Shown one piece after another: positions 43,050 through 52,049 of a stretch of DNA of 64,000 bases (positions are counted from its first letter, which is position 1; every line of letters starts with the position of its first letter). The notes below the pieces were generated by a model. The model saw nothing but the letters and a program-made list of their open reading frames with translations, was not told where the DNA came from and did no database searches. Source of the stretch: Saccharospirillum alexandrii_A (GTDB lineage: Bacteria > Pseudomonadota > Gammaproteobacteria > Pseudomonadales > Natronospirillaceae). Made by a program: the position numbers and the translations under genes. The stretch is from NCBI RefSeq assembly GCF_043641555.1, contig NZ_JBHZRJ010000001.1, forward strand, positions 186,001 to 250,000, read 5' to 3'.

Positions 43050-44603
43050 ATGACTGCCCCGACTTCCAATCTCATTATCTTCGACACCACCCTGCGCGAT
43101 GGCGAGCAAAGCCCTGGCGCGTCCATGACGCGGGACGAAAAGGTCCGCATTGCCCGGGCGCTGGAGAAAATGCGGGTCGACGTCATTGAAGCCGGCTTCG
43201 CGGCCGCCTCCAAAGGGGATTTCGACGCCATTAACGCCATTGCCCGCTCGGTGCGCGAGAGCACGGTGTGCTCCCTGGCCCGGGCGCTCGACGCCGACAT
43301 TGAAGCGGCCGCCGGTTCTCTTGAAGGGGCGGAGCGCGCGCGCATTCATACCTTCATCGCCACCTCGCCCATACACATGAAATACAAGCTGAAGATGCAG
43401 CCGGATGCGGTGGTCGAGCAAGCCGTGCGGGCGGTGACCAAAGCCCGTCAGTACACAGATGATGTCGAGTTTTCCTGCGAAGACGCCGGGCGCAGTGAGC
43501 TCGATTTTCTGTGCCGCATCATCGAGCGGGCCATTGCCGCCGGGGCAACCACCATCAACATCCCCGACACCGTCGGCTACGCCGTGCCCGAGGCGTTTGG
43601 CCAGCTGATTCACGACATCCTGCAGCGCGTACCCAATGCCGACCAGGCGGTGTTCTCGGTGCATTGTCACAATGATCTGGGTCTGGCCGTGGCCAATTCC
43701 CTGGCGGCCGTGTTGCAGGGCGCCCGCCAGGTTGAATGCACCATCAATGGGCTGGGCGAGCGCGCCGGTAACGCCGCGCTCGAAGAAATCGTCATGGCGG
43801 TGCGCACCCGTCAGGATCTGTTCCCGGTCGATACCGGCATCGATGCCCGGCACATTGTTCCGGCCTCCCGGCTGGTGTCCTCGGTGACCGGGTTTCCGGT
43901 GCAGCCGAACAAGGCCATTGTCGGGGCCAATGCCTTTGCCCACGAATCCGGCATTCACCAGGACGGTGTGCTCAAGCACCGTGAAACCTACGAAATCATG
44001 TCGGCCGAAGCGGTCGGCTGGAACGCCAACCGCATGGTGCTGGGCAAGCACTCGGGTCGTAATGCCTTCAAAACCCGCCTGGTCGACCTCGGTTACCAGT
44101 TTGAATCGGATGACGAACTGGTCGACGCCTTTACCCGCTTCAAGACGCTGGCTGATAAAAAACACGACATTTTCGACGAAGATTTGCACGCCCTGATGTC
44201 TCAGGTGGAGCAGGACACCGCCGTACCCGACCGGATTCAACTGAAACATCTGGTCAGCCACAGCGTGATGGGCGAATCGCCACTGGCAACCGTGGTGCTG
44301 GACATTGAAGGCGAGTCGCACGAGGCCACCGCTGCCGGAGACGGCCCGGTCGATGCCAGCTTCAAGGCGATCGACAGTCTGGTGCATTCCGGCACCCAGT
44401 TGCAGTTGTATTCGGTGAATGCAATTACCGCGGGTACTGAAGCTCAGGGTGAAGTGTCGGTGCGTCTGGAGAAGGCAGGGCGCATTGTGAACGGGGCAGG
44501 CAGTGATACCGACATCGTGGTGGCCTCGGCCAAGGCATACATCAAGGCGTTGAACCTCATCCTCAACGCCCCCGCCAAACCTCACCCGCAAACCACCGTA
44601 TGA
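43050..44603 (+). CDS. leuA: 2-isopropylmalate synthase
   Basis: A 517-residue enzyme. It opens IIFDTTLRDGEQSPGASM, carries the metal site VHCHNDLGLAVANS and ends with the leucine-binding allosteric domain (GTEAQGEVSVRLEKAGRIVNGAGSDTDIVVASAKAYIKAL). It condenses acetyl-CoA with 2-oxoisovalerate in leucine synthesis. ATG 43050 is chosen by family alignment; the frame extends 57 bases upstream. Its stop overlaps the next gene as ATGA. leuB, leuC and leuD are not here. Confidence 0.96.
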   Translation: MTAPTSNLIIFDTTLRDGEQSPGASMTRDEKVRIARALEKMRVDVIEAGFAAASKGDFDAINAIARSVRESTVCSLARALDADIEAAAGSLEGAERARIHTFIATSPIHMKYKLKMQPDAVVEQAVRAVTKARQYTDDVEFSCEDAGRSELDFLCRIIERAIAAGATTINIPDTVGYAVPEAFGQLIHDILQRVPNADQAVFSVHCHNDLGLAVANSLAAVLQGARQVECTINGLGERAGNAALEEIVMAVRTRQDLFPVDTGIDARHIVPASRLVSSVTGFPVQPNKAIVGANAFAHESGIHQDGVLKHRETYEIMSAEAVGWNANRMVLGKHSGRNAFKTRLVDLGYQFESDDELVDAFTRFKTLADKKHDIFDEDLHALMSQVEQDTAVPDRIQLKHLVSHSVMGESPLATVVLDIEGESHEATAAGDGPVDASFKAIDSLVHSGTQLQLYSVNAITAGTEAQGEVSVRLEKAGRIVNGAGSDTDIVVASAKAYIKALNLILNAPAKPHPQTTV

Positions 44604-45373
44604 CCGATTTTACGCCCCTGCCAGAAGCCAGTCGTCAGCAGTATCTGTCGGCGATGGGCATCGACAGCTGGTACCCCAGAGTGCGGCTACCGGCCGCGCC
44701 GGAGCCGCTGGTATTTGATCTGGATGACACCGATTACGCAGCACCGCCCGTCGAAACCGGTTCGGCGGCGGCTCAACCGGTGCCGGAAGCAATGCCCGCC
44801 ACCTCGCAACAACCGGCTGAGGTACCGATTGAGACCAACCCAACTGGGCCGGCAAGTGCTGCTGACCCCGGTGCAGAGCCTGCTGGCCCCCAGGTGGTGC
44901 GCAGCAAGGCGGCCCCGGTACCCCGGTTTGCCTTGTCGCTGAGCGTGGTTGGCGATTACCTGATTGCCGATACCCTGGCCCGGGGCCTCAGCCAGCCGAC
45001 CGACAGCGGCCAGCAGTTGTTGCTGAACATTCTGGCTACACTCGGGGTGGGAGCAGCCGACGTGCGTACTCATCATGTGGTGCAATGGCCCCTGTTTACC
45101 AACCGCAAGGTGGACCAGGGGCTGGACCAGGCTCGGGTGTACGTGGATGAAAAACTCGACCAGTTCATCCGCCAGTATCAACCCTCGATGATGCTCTCGT
45201 TTGGCGCGGTGATGCCGAAGCTACAGGGCTGGCAGCAGCCGCAAGGCGACTATGGGGATTTGCCCTGGGTGGGGTTACCGTCCCTGTACCAGATGCTGAA
45301 CGAACCGATGAAAAAGGCCATTTGCTGGCATCGAATCAAGCCGCTGGTCCGGTCCATCGACCGGCCCGCCTGA
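44600..45373 (+). CDS. Candidate DNA polymerase III psi-like subunit
   Basis: A 257-residue protein. The N-terminus RQQYLSAMGIDSWYPR resembles the chi-binding peptide of HolD (E. coli psi begins with QLQQLGITQW), followed by a low-complexity proline/alanine linker to about residue 110 and a C-terminal domain ending LPSLYQMLNEPMKKAICWHRIK. In E. coli holD is next to rimI and pseudomonad psi proteins are longer and divergent; here the gene overlaps rimI by three bases. The call rests on that context and the short motif. Confidence 0.58.
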   Translation: MTDFTPLPEASRQQYLSAMGIDSWYPRVRLPAAPEPLVFDLDDTDYAAPPVETGSAAAQPVPEAMPATSQQPAEVPIETNPTGPASAADPGAEPAGPQVVRSKAAPVPRFALSLSVVGDYLIADTLARGLSQPTDSGQQLLLNILATLGVGAADVRTHHVVQWPLFTNRKVDQGLDQARVYVDEKLDQFIRQYQPSMMLSFGAVMPKLQGWQQPQGDYGDLPWVGLPSLYQMLNEPMKKAICWHRIKPLVRSIDRPA

Positions 45374-45831
45374 TGCAACTGGTTCACGCCGACCCGGCGT
45401 CGATCGAGCGGGTGTTGCAGATTGATCTCGGGGCTGGCCCCCATGCCTGGCCAGAATCGGCGCTCCGGCGAGCCCTTAATGCCGGAGAGCTGTTACTCGC
45501 CATCACTGACGTTGCCACGGTAGGTTTTCTGGTCAGCCAGCCCGTTCTGGATGAAACCACCCTGATGCACCTGGCGGTCGCCCGTGAGTACCAGCGCCAG
45601 GGGTGGGGGCGGCAGATGATGCAAGGCTGGCTGGCGCAGCAGCGGCTATCCGGTCAGCAACGCCTGTTGTTGGAAGTGCGACGGTCTAATCAGGCTGCCA
45701 TTTCCCTTTACCGGTCGCTGGGTTTCGACACCCTTGGTCAGCGTCGCGGTTATTATGTGTCGACTGACGGCGTTGAAGATGCACTGGTCATGGCGCTCGA
45801 CCTGGGCCTGGAAGGCTCAGCGTACCGGTGA
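45373..45831 (+). CDS. rimI: Ribosomal protein S18 alanine N-acetyltransferase
   Basis: A 152-residue GNAT enzyme. The acetyl-CoA loop is LAVAREYQRQGWGRQMM and the C-terminal motif LLLEVRRSNQAAISLYRSLGFDTLGQRRGYY is typical of RimI. It acetylates the N-terminal alanine of S18. ATG 45373 overlaps the previous stop (TGATG), so the two are coupled. Its last 15 bp overlap the convergent GGDEF/EAL gene. Confidence 0.93.
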   Translation: MQLVHADPASIERVLQIDLGAGPHAWPESALRRALNAGELLLAITDVATVGFLVSQPVLDETTLMHLAVAREYQRQGWGRQMMQGWLAQQRLSGQQRLLLEVRRSNQAAISLYRSLGFDTLGQRRGYYVSTDGVEDALVMALDLGLEGSAYR

Positions 45832-47334
45832 ATCCACTGACTCGGTGAGCAAGGCACTCAGTTCCTGAATGGGCATGGGCCTGGCGTAATAATAGCCCTG
45901 CATGATGGTGCAGCCATGGGTTTGCAGAAAATCCGACTGTTCCAGAGTTTCCACTCCTTCGGCCACCACATTCAGCGACAGTGTTTTTGCCATCGCCAGA
46001 ATCGCCTGGGTGATGACGGCGTCGTTCTGATCGCCGGGCAAGTCCATAATGAAGCTCCGGTCGATTTTCAGTTCCGTCAGCGGTAACTGCTTCAACCGGG
46101 ACAGCGAGGAATAACCGGTACCAAAGTCGTCAATGGAGAAATCGATGCCCCGTTCTCGCCAGCTACGCATGGCTTTCAGGGTGCGATCCAGGTTTTCCAT
46201 GGTGGCGGTCTCTGTGATTTCGAACATCACTGCGGGCAGATCCGCCGTGCGCTGATCGATCAGGTGGTGCAACAGCGTCATGGTGTTGTCGTTTAGCAAC
46301 GTCAGGTGCGACAGGTTAATCGACAGAGAGGGGAGTGACTTCCGGCCCAGCCCAGCCCGGTGCAGTTCCGTCAGTGCCTTTTCAACCACACATTCGGTGA
46401 CCCGGTGGATCAGGCCTTCACGCTCCGCCAGCGGAATGAACTGGTCGGGCGGTACCCAGCCCCGTTCGGCGTGGTGCCAGCGCACCAGTACTTCTGCGCC
46501 GACCCATTGCGATGTCGATACCGACCATTGCGGCTGATAAACCAGGGTAAAGGCTTGTTGCTCAATGGCATCGCGCAGGTCTTTTGCCAGCGACAGGCGT
46601 TCCAGCAAGGTGCGTTTCAGCTCTTCATGGTAGAACGAGTGCCGGTCCCGGCCCTGGTGTTTCGCACGTGACAGCGCCATATCGGCCTGGCGCATCATGT
46701 CTTGCCCGGTGCGGGCATCTTTGGGGAATTCACAGGAACCGGCGCTGAGCGTGTGGTTGAGCATCAAATCGTGACTACTGCTGCGCATGACGCTGTGTTG
46801 CAGCCAGTCGAGTCGTTCGCGCGTTTCCTGAGTGTTGAGCCCGGCGGGTGACAAGAGTCCGAATTCGTCACCTCCGAGGTGGGCGATGTACCAGTCTTTG
46901 CCTAGCAGGTGCCTGAGTTGGCGGCCGACCAGCCTGAGCAACTCGTCGCCCCGGGCGTGGCCCTGTTCGTCATTAAGGTCGGTAAACTGATCAATATCCA
47001 TCAGGGTCAGGGTAAAGCGCTGATCACGAGCCTCGCTGATATGGCAGCGTTGAGTCAGCTCCCGGGTAAAGGCCAGCCGGTTGGGTAGACCGGTCAGGCT
47101 GTCTTCCAGGGCGACGATCTCAATTCGATGCAGGGTGCGGTGCATCAGGATGTACAGCAGCATGCCCGTGGCCAGTACGAATAAGCCGCCCTTTATGGTC
47201 TGCACCCGATTGAGCAACCGGGGGTCACTGAACAGAGCTTCGGCGGCCTGATCGGAAAAGGCAATCCAGAGTAAGGCAATGACCAGATAGGTCAGGGCGA
47301 TGCGTCCGGCGGGTCGGGTAAAGCGATGTCGCAT
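45817..47334 (-). CDS. GGDEF-EAL cyclic di-GMP enzyme
   Basis: A 505-residue membrane protein: two hydrophobic segments near residues 11-27 and 48-64, GGDEF domain with intact motif at 154-158, and EAL domain with EVLVRW at 281-286, the Asn in SINLSHLTLL, Glu in FEITETA, DDFGTGYSSL, Lys in LKIDRSF and the terminal EGVE. All catalytic residues of the phosphodiesterase half can be seen, so both activities are possible. There is almost no sensor domain between the helices. ATG 47334 is preferred over the upstream 19 codons. Confidence 0.93.
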   Translation of the reverse strand: MRHRFTRPAGRIALTYLVIALLWIAFSDQAAEALFSDPRLLNRVQTIKGGLFVLATGMLLYILMHRTLHRIEIVALEDSLTGLPNRLAFTRELTQRCHISEARDQRFTLTLMDIDQFTDLNDEQGHARGDELLRLVGRQLRHLLGKDWYIAHLGGDEFGLLSPAGLNTQETRERLDWLQHSVMRSSSHDLMLNHTLSAGSCEFPKDARTGQDMMRQADMALSRAKHQGRDRHSFYHEELKRTLLERLSLAKDLRDAIEQQAFTLVYQPQWSVSTSQWVGAEVLVRWHHAERGWVPPDQFIPLAEREGLIHRVTECVVEKALTELHRAGLGRKSLPSLSINLSHLTLLNDNTMTLLHHLIDQRTADLPAVMFEITETATMENLDRTLKAMRSWRERGIDFSIDDFGTGYSSLSRLKQLPLTELKIDRSFIMDLPGDQNDAVITQAILAMAKTLSLNVVAEGVETLEQSDFLQTHGCTIMQGYYYARPMPIQELSALLTESVDSPVR

Positions 47335-47469
47335 GAAACCAGAGATCCTTACGCAAGGGCACGGTGGTAGACAGGCAACAGACTGCCACATCAGAGCCGC
47401 TGAAACATCAATGCCCTGAGTGTAGTTGACGGTTTGGGAGACGTCTTATTGACGTCAGCCTCCGATCGG

Positions 47470-48144
47470 TTACTCGGTCCGCTCCATCTGCAGGCTGGTA
47501 ACCTGGGCCAGATGGGTCAGGAATAGGGTTTCGGTACCGCTGCGGAAATGTTCCGGGCTGGTGTGGCCGAGCGCCAGCACACCGACGACCGCCTGATCCC
47601 GGGTGAGCGGGGCCAGCGCGATGGAGCCTACCTCGGTGTTGGCGAACAGCAACTGGGTCAGTGCCGGTTCCAGTGCGCCACAGACCGCCTTGCCCTGGTC
47701 GACGACGGCCGGAAACGCTTCGGCGATCTGATCACGGGAGGTTTGTAGCCAGCCATCACCGTCGCCGGGCGCGCGATCAAACAGTATGACGGTGGTTTCA
47801 TGAACGTCGAAGTCGCGCTGCAGGCCCCGTTGTAACCGTTCCAGCAAGCCATTCAGACGGGTTTCAGGAAGCAGCTCGAGAATCAGCCGTTGCAGCTTCA
47901 GAAACAGGCGGTCGTTGCGTTGCGCCACCTGGATAAACTGGTTCAGACGGTCGATCAGTTGCCGGTTTTCCTGGCGCAATATCTGGTTCTGACGCTCGAT
48001 CAGCGAGATCGCGTCGCCGCTTTCATGGCGCAGATGCAGCTTTTTCAGAAGATTGGGATGATCTTCAAAAAAGCGGGGGTGGCGACGCAGGTAGGTTACG
48101 ATCGCCTCCAGGTCCAGCGTTTCGGTATTCACCGATTCAGTCAC
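47470..48144 (-). CDS. DUF484 family protein
   Basis: A 224-residue protein: FLRRHPRFFEDHPNLLKKL-type N-terminal helices (VTYLRRHPRFFEDHPNLL), a coiled segment (LIERQNQILRQENRQLIDRLNQ) and a GAF-like C-terminal domain (LARLTRDQAVVGVLALGHTSPEHF region). DUF484 genes sit between dapF and xerC in many gammaproteobacteria; here the dapF link is kept but no xerC follows. GTG 48144 overlaps the dapF stop (GTGA). Confidence 0.9.
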   Translation of the reverse strand: MTESVNTETLDLEAIVTYLRRHPRFFEDHPNLLKKLHLRHESGDAISLIERQNQILRQENRQLIDRLNQFIQVAQRNDRLFLKLQRLILELLPETRLNGLLERLQRGLQRDFDVHETTVILFDRAPGDGDGWLQTSRDQIAEAFPAVVDQGKAVCGALEPALTQLLFANTEVGSIALAPLTRDQAVVGVLALGHTSPEHFRSGTETLFLTHLAQVTSLQMERTE

Positions 48145-48968
48145 CCGATCACTCCTTCGTATACGGTCTCTACTGGCCCGGTCATCAGCACGTTGCCTTC
48201 ACCGGACCATTCAACCAGCAGCGTACCACCGGGCAAGGTGATGCGTACATGGTCCTGAAACCATTGGTTGATCACGCCGGCTACCATGGCGGCACAGGCA
48301 CCGGTGCCGCAGGCCAGGGTTTCGCCCACGCCCCGTTCAAAGACGCGAAGGCGGGCGTTATGGGTGTCGATCACCTGCAGAAAGCCAACGTTGACGCGTT
48401 GCGGAAACCGGGCGTGGCCTTCCAGCTCCGGGCCCAGGGTGTCGACTGGCGCGGTGTCGACGTTGTCGACCCGAATGACGCAGTGTGGGTTGCCCATGTT
48501 GACGGCGGCCAGGCTGATCTCGCTGCCATCGTTCAGGGTGACCGGGTACAGGTTGGCCCGATTGTCGGCCTCAAAGGGAATGCGGTCGGGCGACAGGCGT
48601 GGCCGGCCCATATCGACAGTCACCTGGCCATCGGCGTGCAGGATCAGTTCGAGGTCGCCTCCGGCAGTTTCCACGCGAATGCGCTCGGCGTGAATCAGCT
48701 GGTGGTCCACGACAAAGCGAGCGAAGCAGCGGGCGCCATTGCCGCAGTTTTCAACCTCGGTGCCGTCGGCGTTGAATATCCGGTAGCGGAAGTCTCGATC
48801 CGGCCGGGTCGGGGGTTCAACCAGCAACAGTTGATCGAAACCGATGCCCATATGGCGGTCGGCCCAGCGCTCGATATCGGCCGCGTTGAATTCAACCGGC
48901 TGGGTGACGCCGTCAATGACCATGAAGTCATTGCCGAGTCCGTGCATTTTGGTGAATTTCAGCCGCAT
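48141..48968 (-). CDS. dapF: Diaminopimelate epimerase
   Basis: A 275-residue enzyme. The two catalytic cysteines lie in VENCGNGARCFARFV and ETLACGTGACAAMVAG; the start FTKMHGLGNDFMVIDG is the family hallmark. It converts LL- to meso-diaminopimelate for lysine and peptidoglycan synthesis. It begins six bases after the end of lysA, giving a tight lptM-lysA-dapF-DUF484 operon. Confidence 0.97.
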   Translation of the reverse strand: MRLKFTKMHGLGNDFMVIDGVTQPVEFNAADIERWADRHMGIGFDQLLLVEPPTRPDRDFRYRIFNADGTEVENCGNGARCFARFVVDHQLIHAERIRVETAGGDLELILHADGQVTVDMGRPRLSPDRIPFEADNRANLYPVTLNDGSEISLAAVNMGNPHCVIRVDNVDTAPVDTLGPELEGHARFPQRVNVGFLQVIDTHNARLRVFERGVGETLACGTGACAAMVAGVINQWFQDHVRITLPGGTLLVEWSGEGNVLMTGPVETVYEGVIG

Positions 48969-48974
48969 AGACCC

Positions 48975-50255
48975 TCAGCTTAACCGCGATTCGAGTTGCA
49001 GTTGATCTTGCAGTGTCTCGCGCTTGCGCACCAGTTGGGATTCACTGCCCTGCACCATGATTTCAGCCGCCCGGTTCCGGGTGTTGTAGTTCGAGGCCAT
49101 GACCATGCCGTAGGCACCGGCCGACATAACCGCCAGCACATCGCCGGGCGCCAGCGTCATGCGGCGGTCCTTGGCGAGAAAATCCCCGGTTTCACAGATG
49201 GGGCCAACCAGATCCCAACGAGCTTCGGTGCCCTGGCGGGCTTCAACCACCGGCTTGACGTCCATCCAGGCCTGGTAGAGTGCCGGGCGAATCTGGTCGT
49301 TCATGCCGGCGTCGAGAATGGCAAAGGCATGATCCCCGTTGTATTTCAGGTATTCCACCCGGGTCAGCATAACACCGGCATTGGCCACGATGCTGCGACC
49401 GGGCTCGAGAATCAGCGACAGTGACCGGTCGGCCAGGGCCGCAACAATGGAGCGGACATGGGCAGCGACATCGGGTTCCACATCGTCATTCTGATACTTC
49501 ACACCCAGGCCGCCGCCAAGGTCGAGATGCCGGATCTGGATACCGAGTTCGGCCAGGTCGTCAATCAGCGCAAGCAAGCGACCGAGGGCATCGGCAAAAG
49601 GCGCTGTATTCAGAATCTGAGAGCCAATGTGACAGTCGACGCCGACAACCTCGATGTTGGGTAACTGCTGGGCGTGCTGGTACACGGGTATCGCCTGGTC
49701 GATGGCGACGCCAAATTTGTTCTGTTTCAGACCGGTGGAAATATAGGGGTGAGTCTGGGCGTCGACATCCGGATTGACCCGTAAGGAAATACGGGCGGTG
49801 GTGTTCATTTCACCCGCGACGCGGTTTAGCCGCTCCAGCTCGCCCTCGGATTCAACGTTAAAGCAATGGATGCCCACCTCGAGTGCCCGTCGCATTTCAT
49901 GGCTCTGCTTGGCCACACCAGAGAAGACCACCCTGGCGGGGTCGCCGCCCGCGGCCAGCACCCGTTCCAGCTCGCCAATGCTGACAATGTCGAAGCCGGC
50001 GCCGCACCGGGCCAGCGCATCGAGTACGGCCAGATTGGAGTTGGCTTTAACGGCGTAGCAGATCAGCCCCGGGTGTTCGCCCAGGCCGGCCAGGTACTGT
50101 TTGAACTGAGACTCGATGGCCGTGCGGGAATACACATACAGCGGCGTGCCGTACTGCTCGGCAAGATGCATCAGCGGCACCGCTTCAACGGTCAGTTGAC
50201 CCTGTTGATAGGTGAAGGCAGAGACGGGATTGGTCGGTGATGCTGTTTGAGTCAT
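48975..50255 (-). CDS. lysA: Diaminopimelate decarboxylase
   Basis: A 426-residue PLP enzyme of fold type III. The PLP lysine is in ICYAVKANSNLAVL, the HIGSQ loop (CHIGSQILN) binds phosphate, and the dimer active-site motif is VGPICETGDFLA. It makes lysine from meso-diaminopimelate. Its ATG overlaps the lptM stop by four bases (ATGA). Confidence 0.97.
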   Translation of the reverse strand: MTQTASPTNPVSAFTYQQGQLTVEAVPLMHLAEQYGTPLYVYSRTAIESQFKQYLAGLGEHPGLICYAVKANSNLAVLDALARCGAGFDIVSIGELERVLAAGGDPARVVFSGVAKQSHEMRRALEVGIHCFNVESEGELERLNRVAGEMNTTARISLRVNPDVDAQTHPYISTGLKQNKFGVAIDQAIPVYQHAQQLPNIEVVGVDCHIGSQILNTAPFADALGRLLALIDDLAELGIQIRHLDLGGGLGVKYQNDDVEPDVAAHVRSIVAALADRSLSLILEPGRSIVANAGVMLTRVEYLKYNGDHAFAILDAGMNDQIRPALYQAWMDVKPVVEARQGTEARWDLVGPICETGDFLAKDRRMTLAPGDVLAVMSAGAYGMVMASNYNTRNRAAEIMVQGSESQLVRKRETLQDQLQLESRLS

Positions 50256-50401
50256 GGTCGCTGGTCAGTGTCCAAAGTCAGTGTAAGGGTGGTCCGGGCG
50301 TCGTCAGCGGGGAGGTACAGGTCACCCTTTTGCCCGCAGCCGACCATCAGCGCGATAGCGCTGAAAATCACGGCGAGCAATGTCAGGGTCCGGTGCTTCA
50401 T
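50252..50401 (-). CDS. lptM: LptM (YifL-type) small lipoprotein
   Basis: A 49-residue lipoprotein too short for most gene finders. Signal peptide with lipobox MVGC (C22) followed by the family hallmark GCGQKGDLYLP. LptM stabilises the LptD-LptE outer-membrane LPS assembly complex in E. coli. It lies directly before lysA with an ATGA overlap, the conserved position of this gene in gammaproteobacteria. The remainder (DDARTTLTLTLDTDQ) is unstructured. Confidence 0.9.
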   Translation of the reverse strand: MKHRTLTLLAVIFSAIALMVGCGQKGDLYLPADDARTTLTLTLDTDQRP

Positions 50402-50589
50402 GCGTAAGACTGGCTTGATGGCTGTAAATCAGGAGTATACGCGAGCACCCGGGCCTCGCCCACCCTGACGATTAAGATAGGAACCCGGTCAGAACGGGTT
50501 ACGGAGGCGTTCGGGTTCAAGGTCAACGCCTTCAGCGCCCGGGCCGGGTATACTGTCTGGTATCAAAGGGTTATGGAGCAGAGCGAACC

Positions 50590-51189
50590 ATGCTATTGGC
50601 AAGGCAAACGGGCTTTTCCCGGCCAGCGATCGGGCTGGGCACGGCACTGGCACTGTGCTCAGGCGGTGTACTGGCTGAAGAAATCAAACTGTACAACCTG
50701 GCGGTGGGCGCCTCGGTCGGTTCGGCCCTGGTGGTGAACCTGGTCAACGCCCGCCAGGCGGGGCTGGATATCGGCTGGGACGACGGCAAGGAACGCGCCC
50801 GGCTGTTGTTGAACTGGTCACTGCCCGTTGAACGCACCTATGGGCCACTGCAAGTCACGACCGGGCTGGAACTGGCCCTGGGGTCGAGTACCTATAAAGA
50901 CGAAGAGCAACCCATGGCGAACCTGACGCCGCTGTTTGACTGGTCACTGCCGGCCGGGCCGGGCCATGCGGTGCTGGAAACCGGTCTGGGTGCGGCTTAT
51001 CTCAGTTCGACCTCACTGGGGCCAGACCAGTACAGCACCTACTGGCACTTCAGTCAGATTTTGGGGGTGGGGTATGTCTATCAGAACTGGCAATTGGGCT
51101 GGCGTTATCAGCACATCTCCAACGGCAGTATCGAGAAGCCCAACAATGGCCAGAATTTTCATGGTCTGGTGTTGAAGTACCATTACTAG
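50590..51189 (+). CDS. PagL-like lipid A deacylase (acyloxyacyl hydrolase family)
   Basis: A 199-residue outer-membrane beta-barrel candidate with a signal peptide (AIGLGTALALCSGGVLA). The PagL catalytic site H-x-S-N is kept: H175 and S177 in RYQHISNGSIEKPNNGQ. Counting from H175, the position of the third triad member, Glu in P. aeruginosa PagL, is N189 here, so the triad may be completed differently or activity altered. PagL removes the 3-O-acyl chain from lipid A. The end is 19 bp from the convergent DUF4124 gene. Confidence 0.8.
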   Translation: MLLARQTGFSRPAIGLGTALALCSGGVLAEEIKLYNLAVGASVGSALVVNLVNARQAGLDIGWDDGKERARLLLNWSLPVERTYGPLQVTTGLELALGSSTYKDEEQPMANLTPLFDWSLPAGPGHAVLETGLGAAYLSSTSLGPDQYSTYWHFSQILGVGYVYQNWQLGWRYQHISNGSIEKPNNGQNFHGLVLKYHY

Positions 51190-51208
51190 GGCGTGTTGCA
51201 GCAACGCT

Positions 51209-51838
51209 CTAGTTTGAGGCGCTGGTGTCTTCCCAGGGGCGGCCGTTCAGGCGTTCGTAGATGATTTCCATGCGTTCGCGATCGGCCGCGAAGTCTTCCC
51301 GGGCTTCGGTTTTGCGCGCTTCAACGTGATCGATTTCAGCCTGATACTCTGCGATTTCCGCTTCTATCCCGGCCATTTGCGTCAGTAATTCGGCATCCAC
51401 CGCCTGCCCGGCCCGTTCCTGATTGGCCGCCTGCGATTGCAGCGCATTGAACTCAGTGCGCAGAATGTCGATACGGTTATCCTTCAGCCGGATCTCCATA
51501 TCCAGACGGCTCAGCCAGGTACGCATGGCCCGGTCAACATCGCCCGGGCTGCGGTACAGTTTGACCAGCTCGGCGTCACGCACTCGCTCTTCCTGAACCC
51601 GTTGCTCTTCTGCCCGGCGATTGCGGATCTCTTCTTCACTGAGCTGAGGCGCAACTTCGCGTAACACAACGCCTTTGTCATCAATGATCTCATAACCGTT
51701 TTTGACAAATTCCGGCGGGATGCTGCTGTTGATGACTGTCTGGCCGTCGGCATCCTTGTAGCGGAAAAACTGGCGCGCCTCCGCCGCCAGAGGTATCAGG
51801 CTCAGCGTCAGCAACAGGGCGATCAGTCGATTGGACAT
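51209..51838 (-). CDS. DUF4124-domain secreted protein
   Basis: A 209-residue protein. A signal peptide (LIALLLTLSLIPLAAEA) precedes QFFRYKDADGQTVINSSIPPEF, the DUF4124 opening, and then a long charged coiled coil (about residues 75-195). DUF4124 proteins are periplasmic and of unknown function. ATG 51838 is used; upstream in-frame codons lack signal-peptide features. The 51839-52049 gap shows nothing I can name. Confidence 0.85.
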   Translation of the reverse strand: MSNRLIALLLTLSLIPLAAEARQFFRYKDADGQTVINSSIPPEFVKNGYEIIDDKGVVLREVAPQLSEEEIRNRRAEEQRVQEERVRDAELVKLYRSPGDVDRAMRTWLSRLDMEIRLKDNRIDILRTEFNALQSQAANQERAGQAVDAELLTQMAGIEAEIAEYQAEIDHVEARKTEAREDFAADRERMEIIYERLNGRPWEDTSASN

Positions 51839-52049
51839 AGGATACTGACTCGTGTGTTTCAGATCATGGGTGGCCACCGGGCCCTAGGGGCTGGGCTGTC
51901 GGTGTGGCAAACACCGCTTGTACGCCTGTTAACCGGTGAGCCTGGTTATTCCATTGTGCCTAGAAGTTCCGGCGTTGTCATCGGTCGGCCAAGTCACCGG
52001 GTTCCAGCTTCCTGATCAGTTTAGTTCAGTCTGCTGAATTCATCCTGAA

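Noticed and set aside
43014..44591. 525-codon open frame antisense to leuA
   Set aside because: It mirrors the GC-rich codon pattern of leuA, which carries all family motifs; the antisense product has no recognisable domain.
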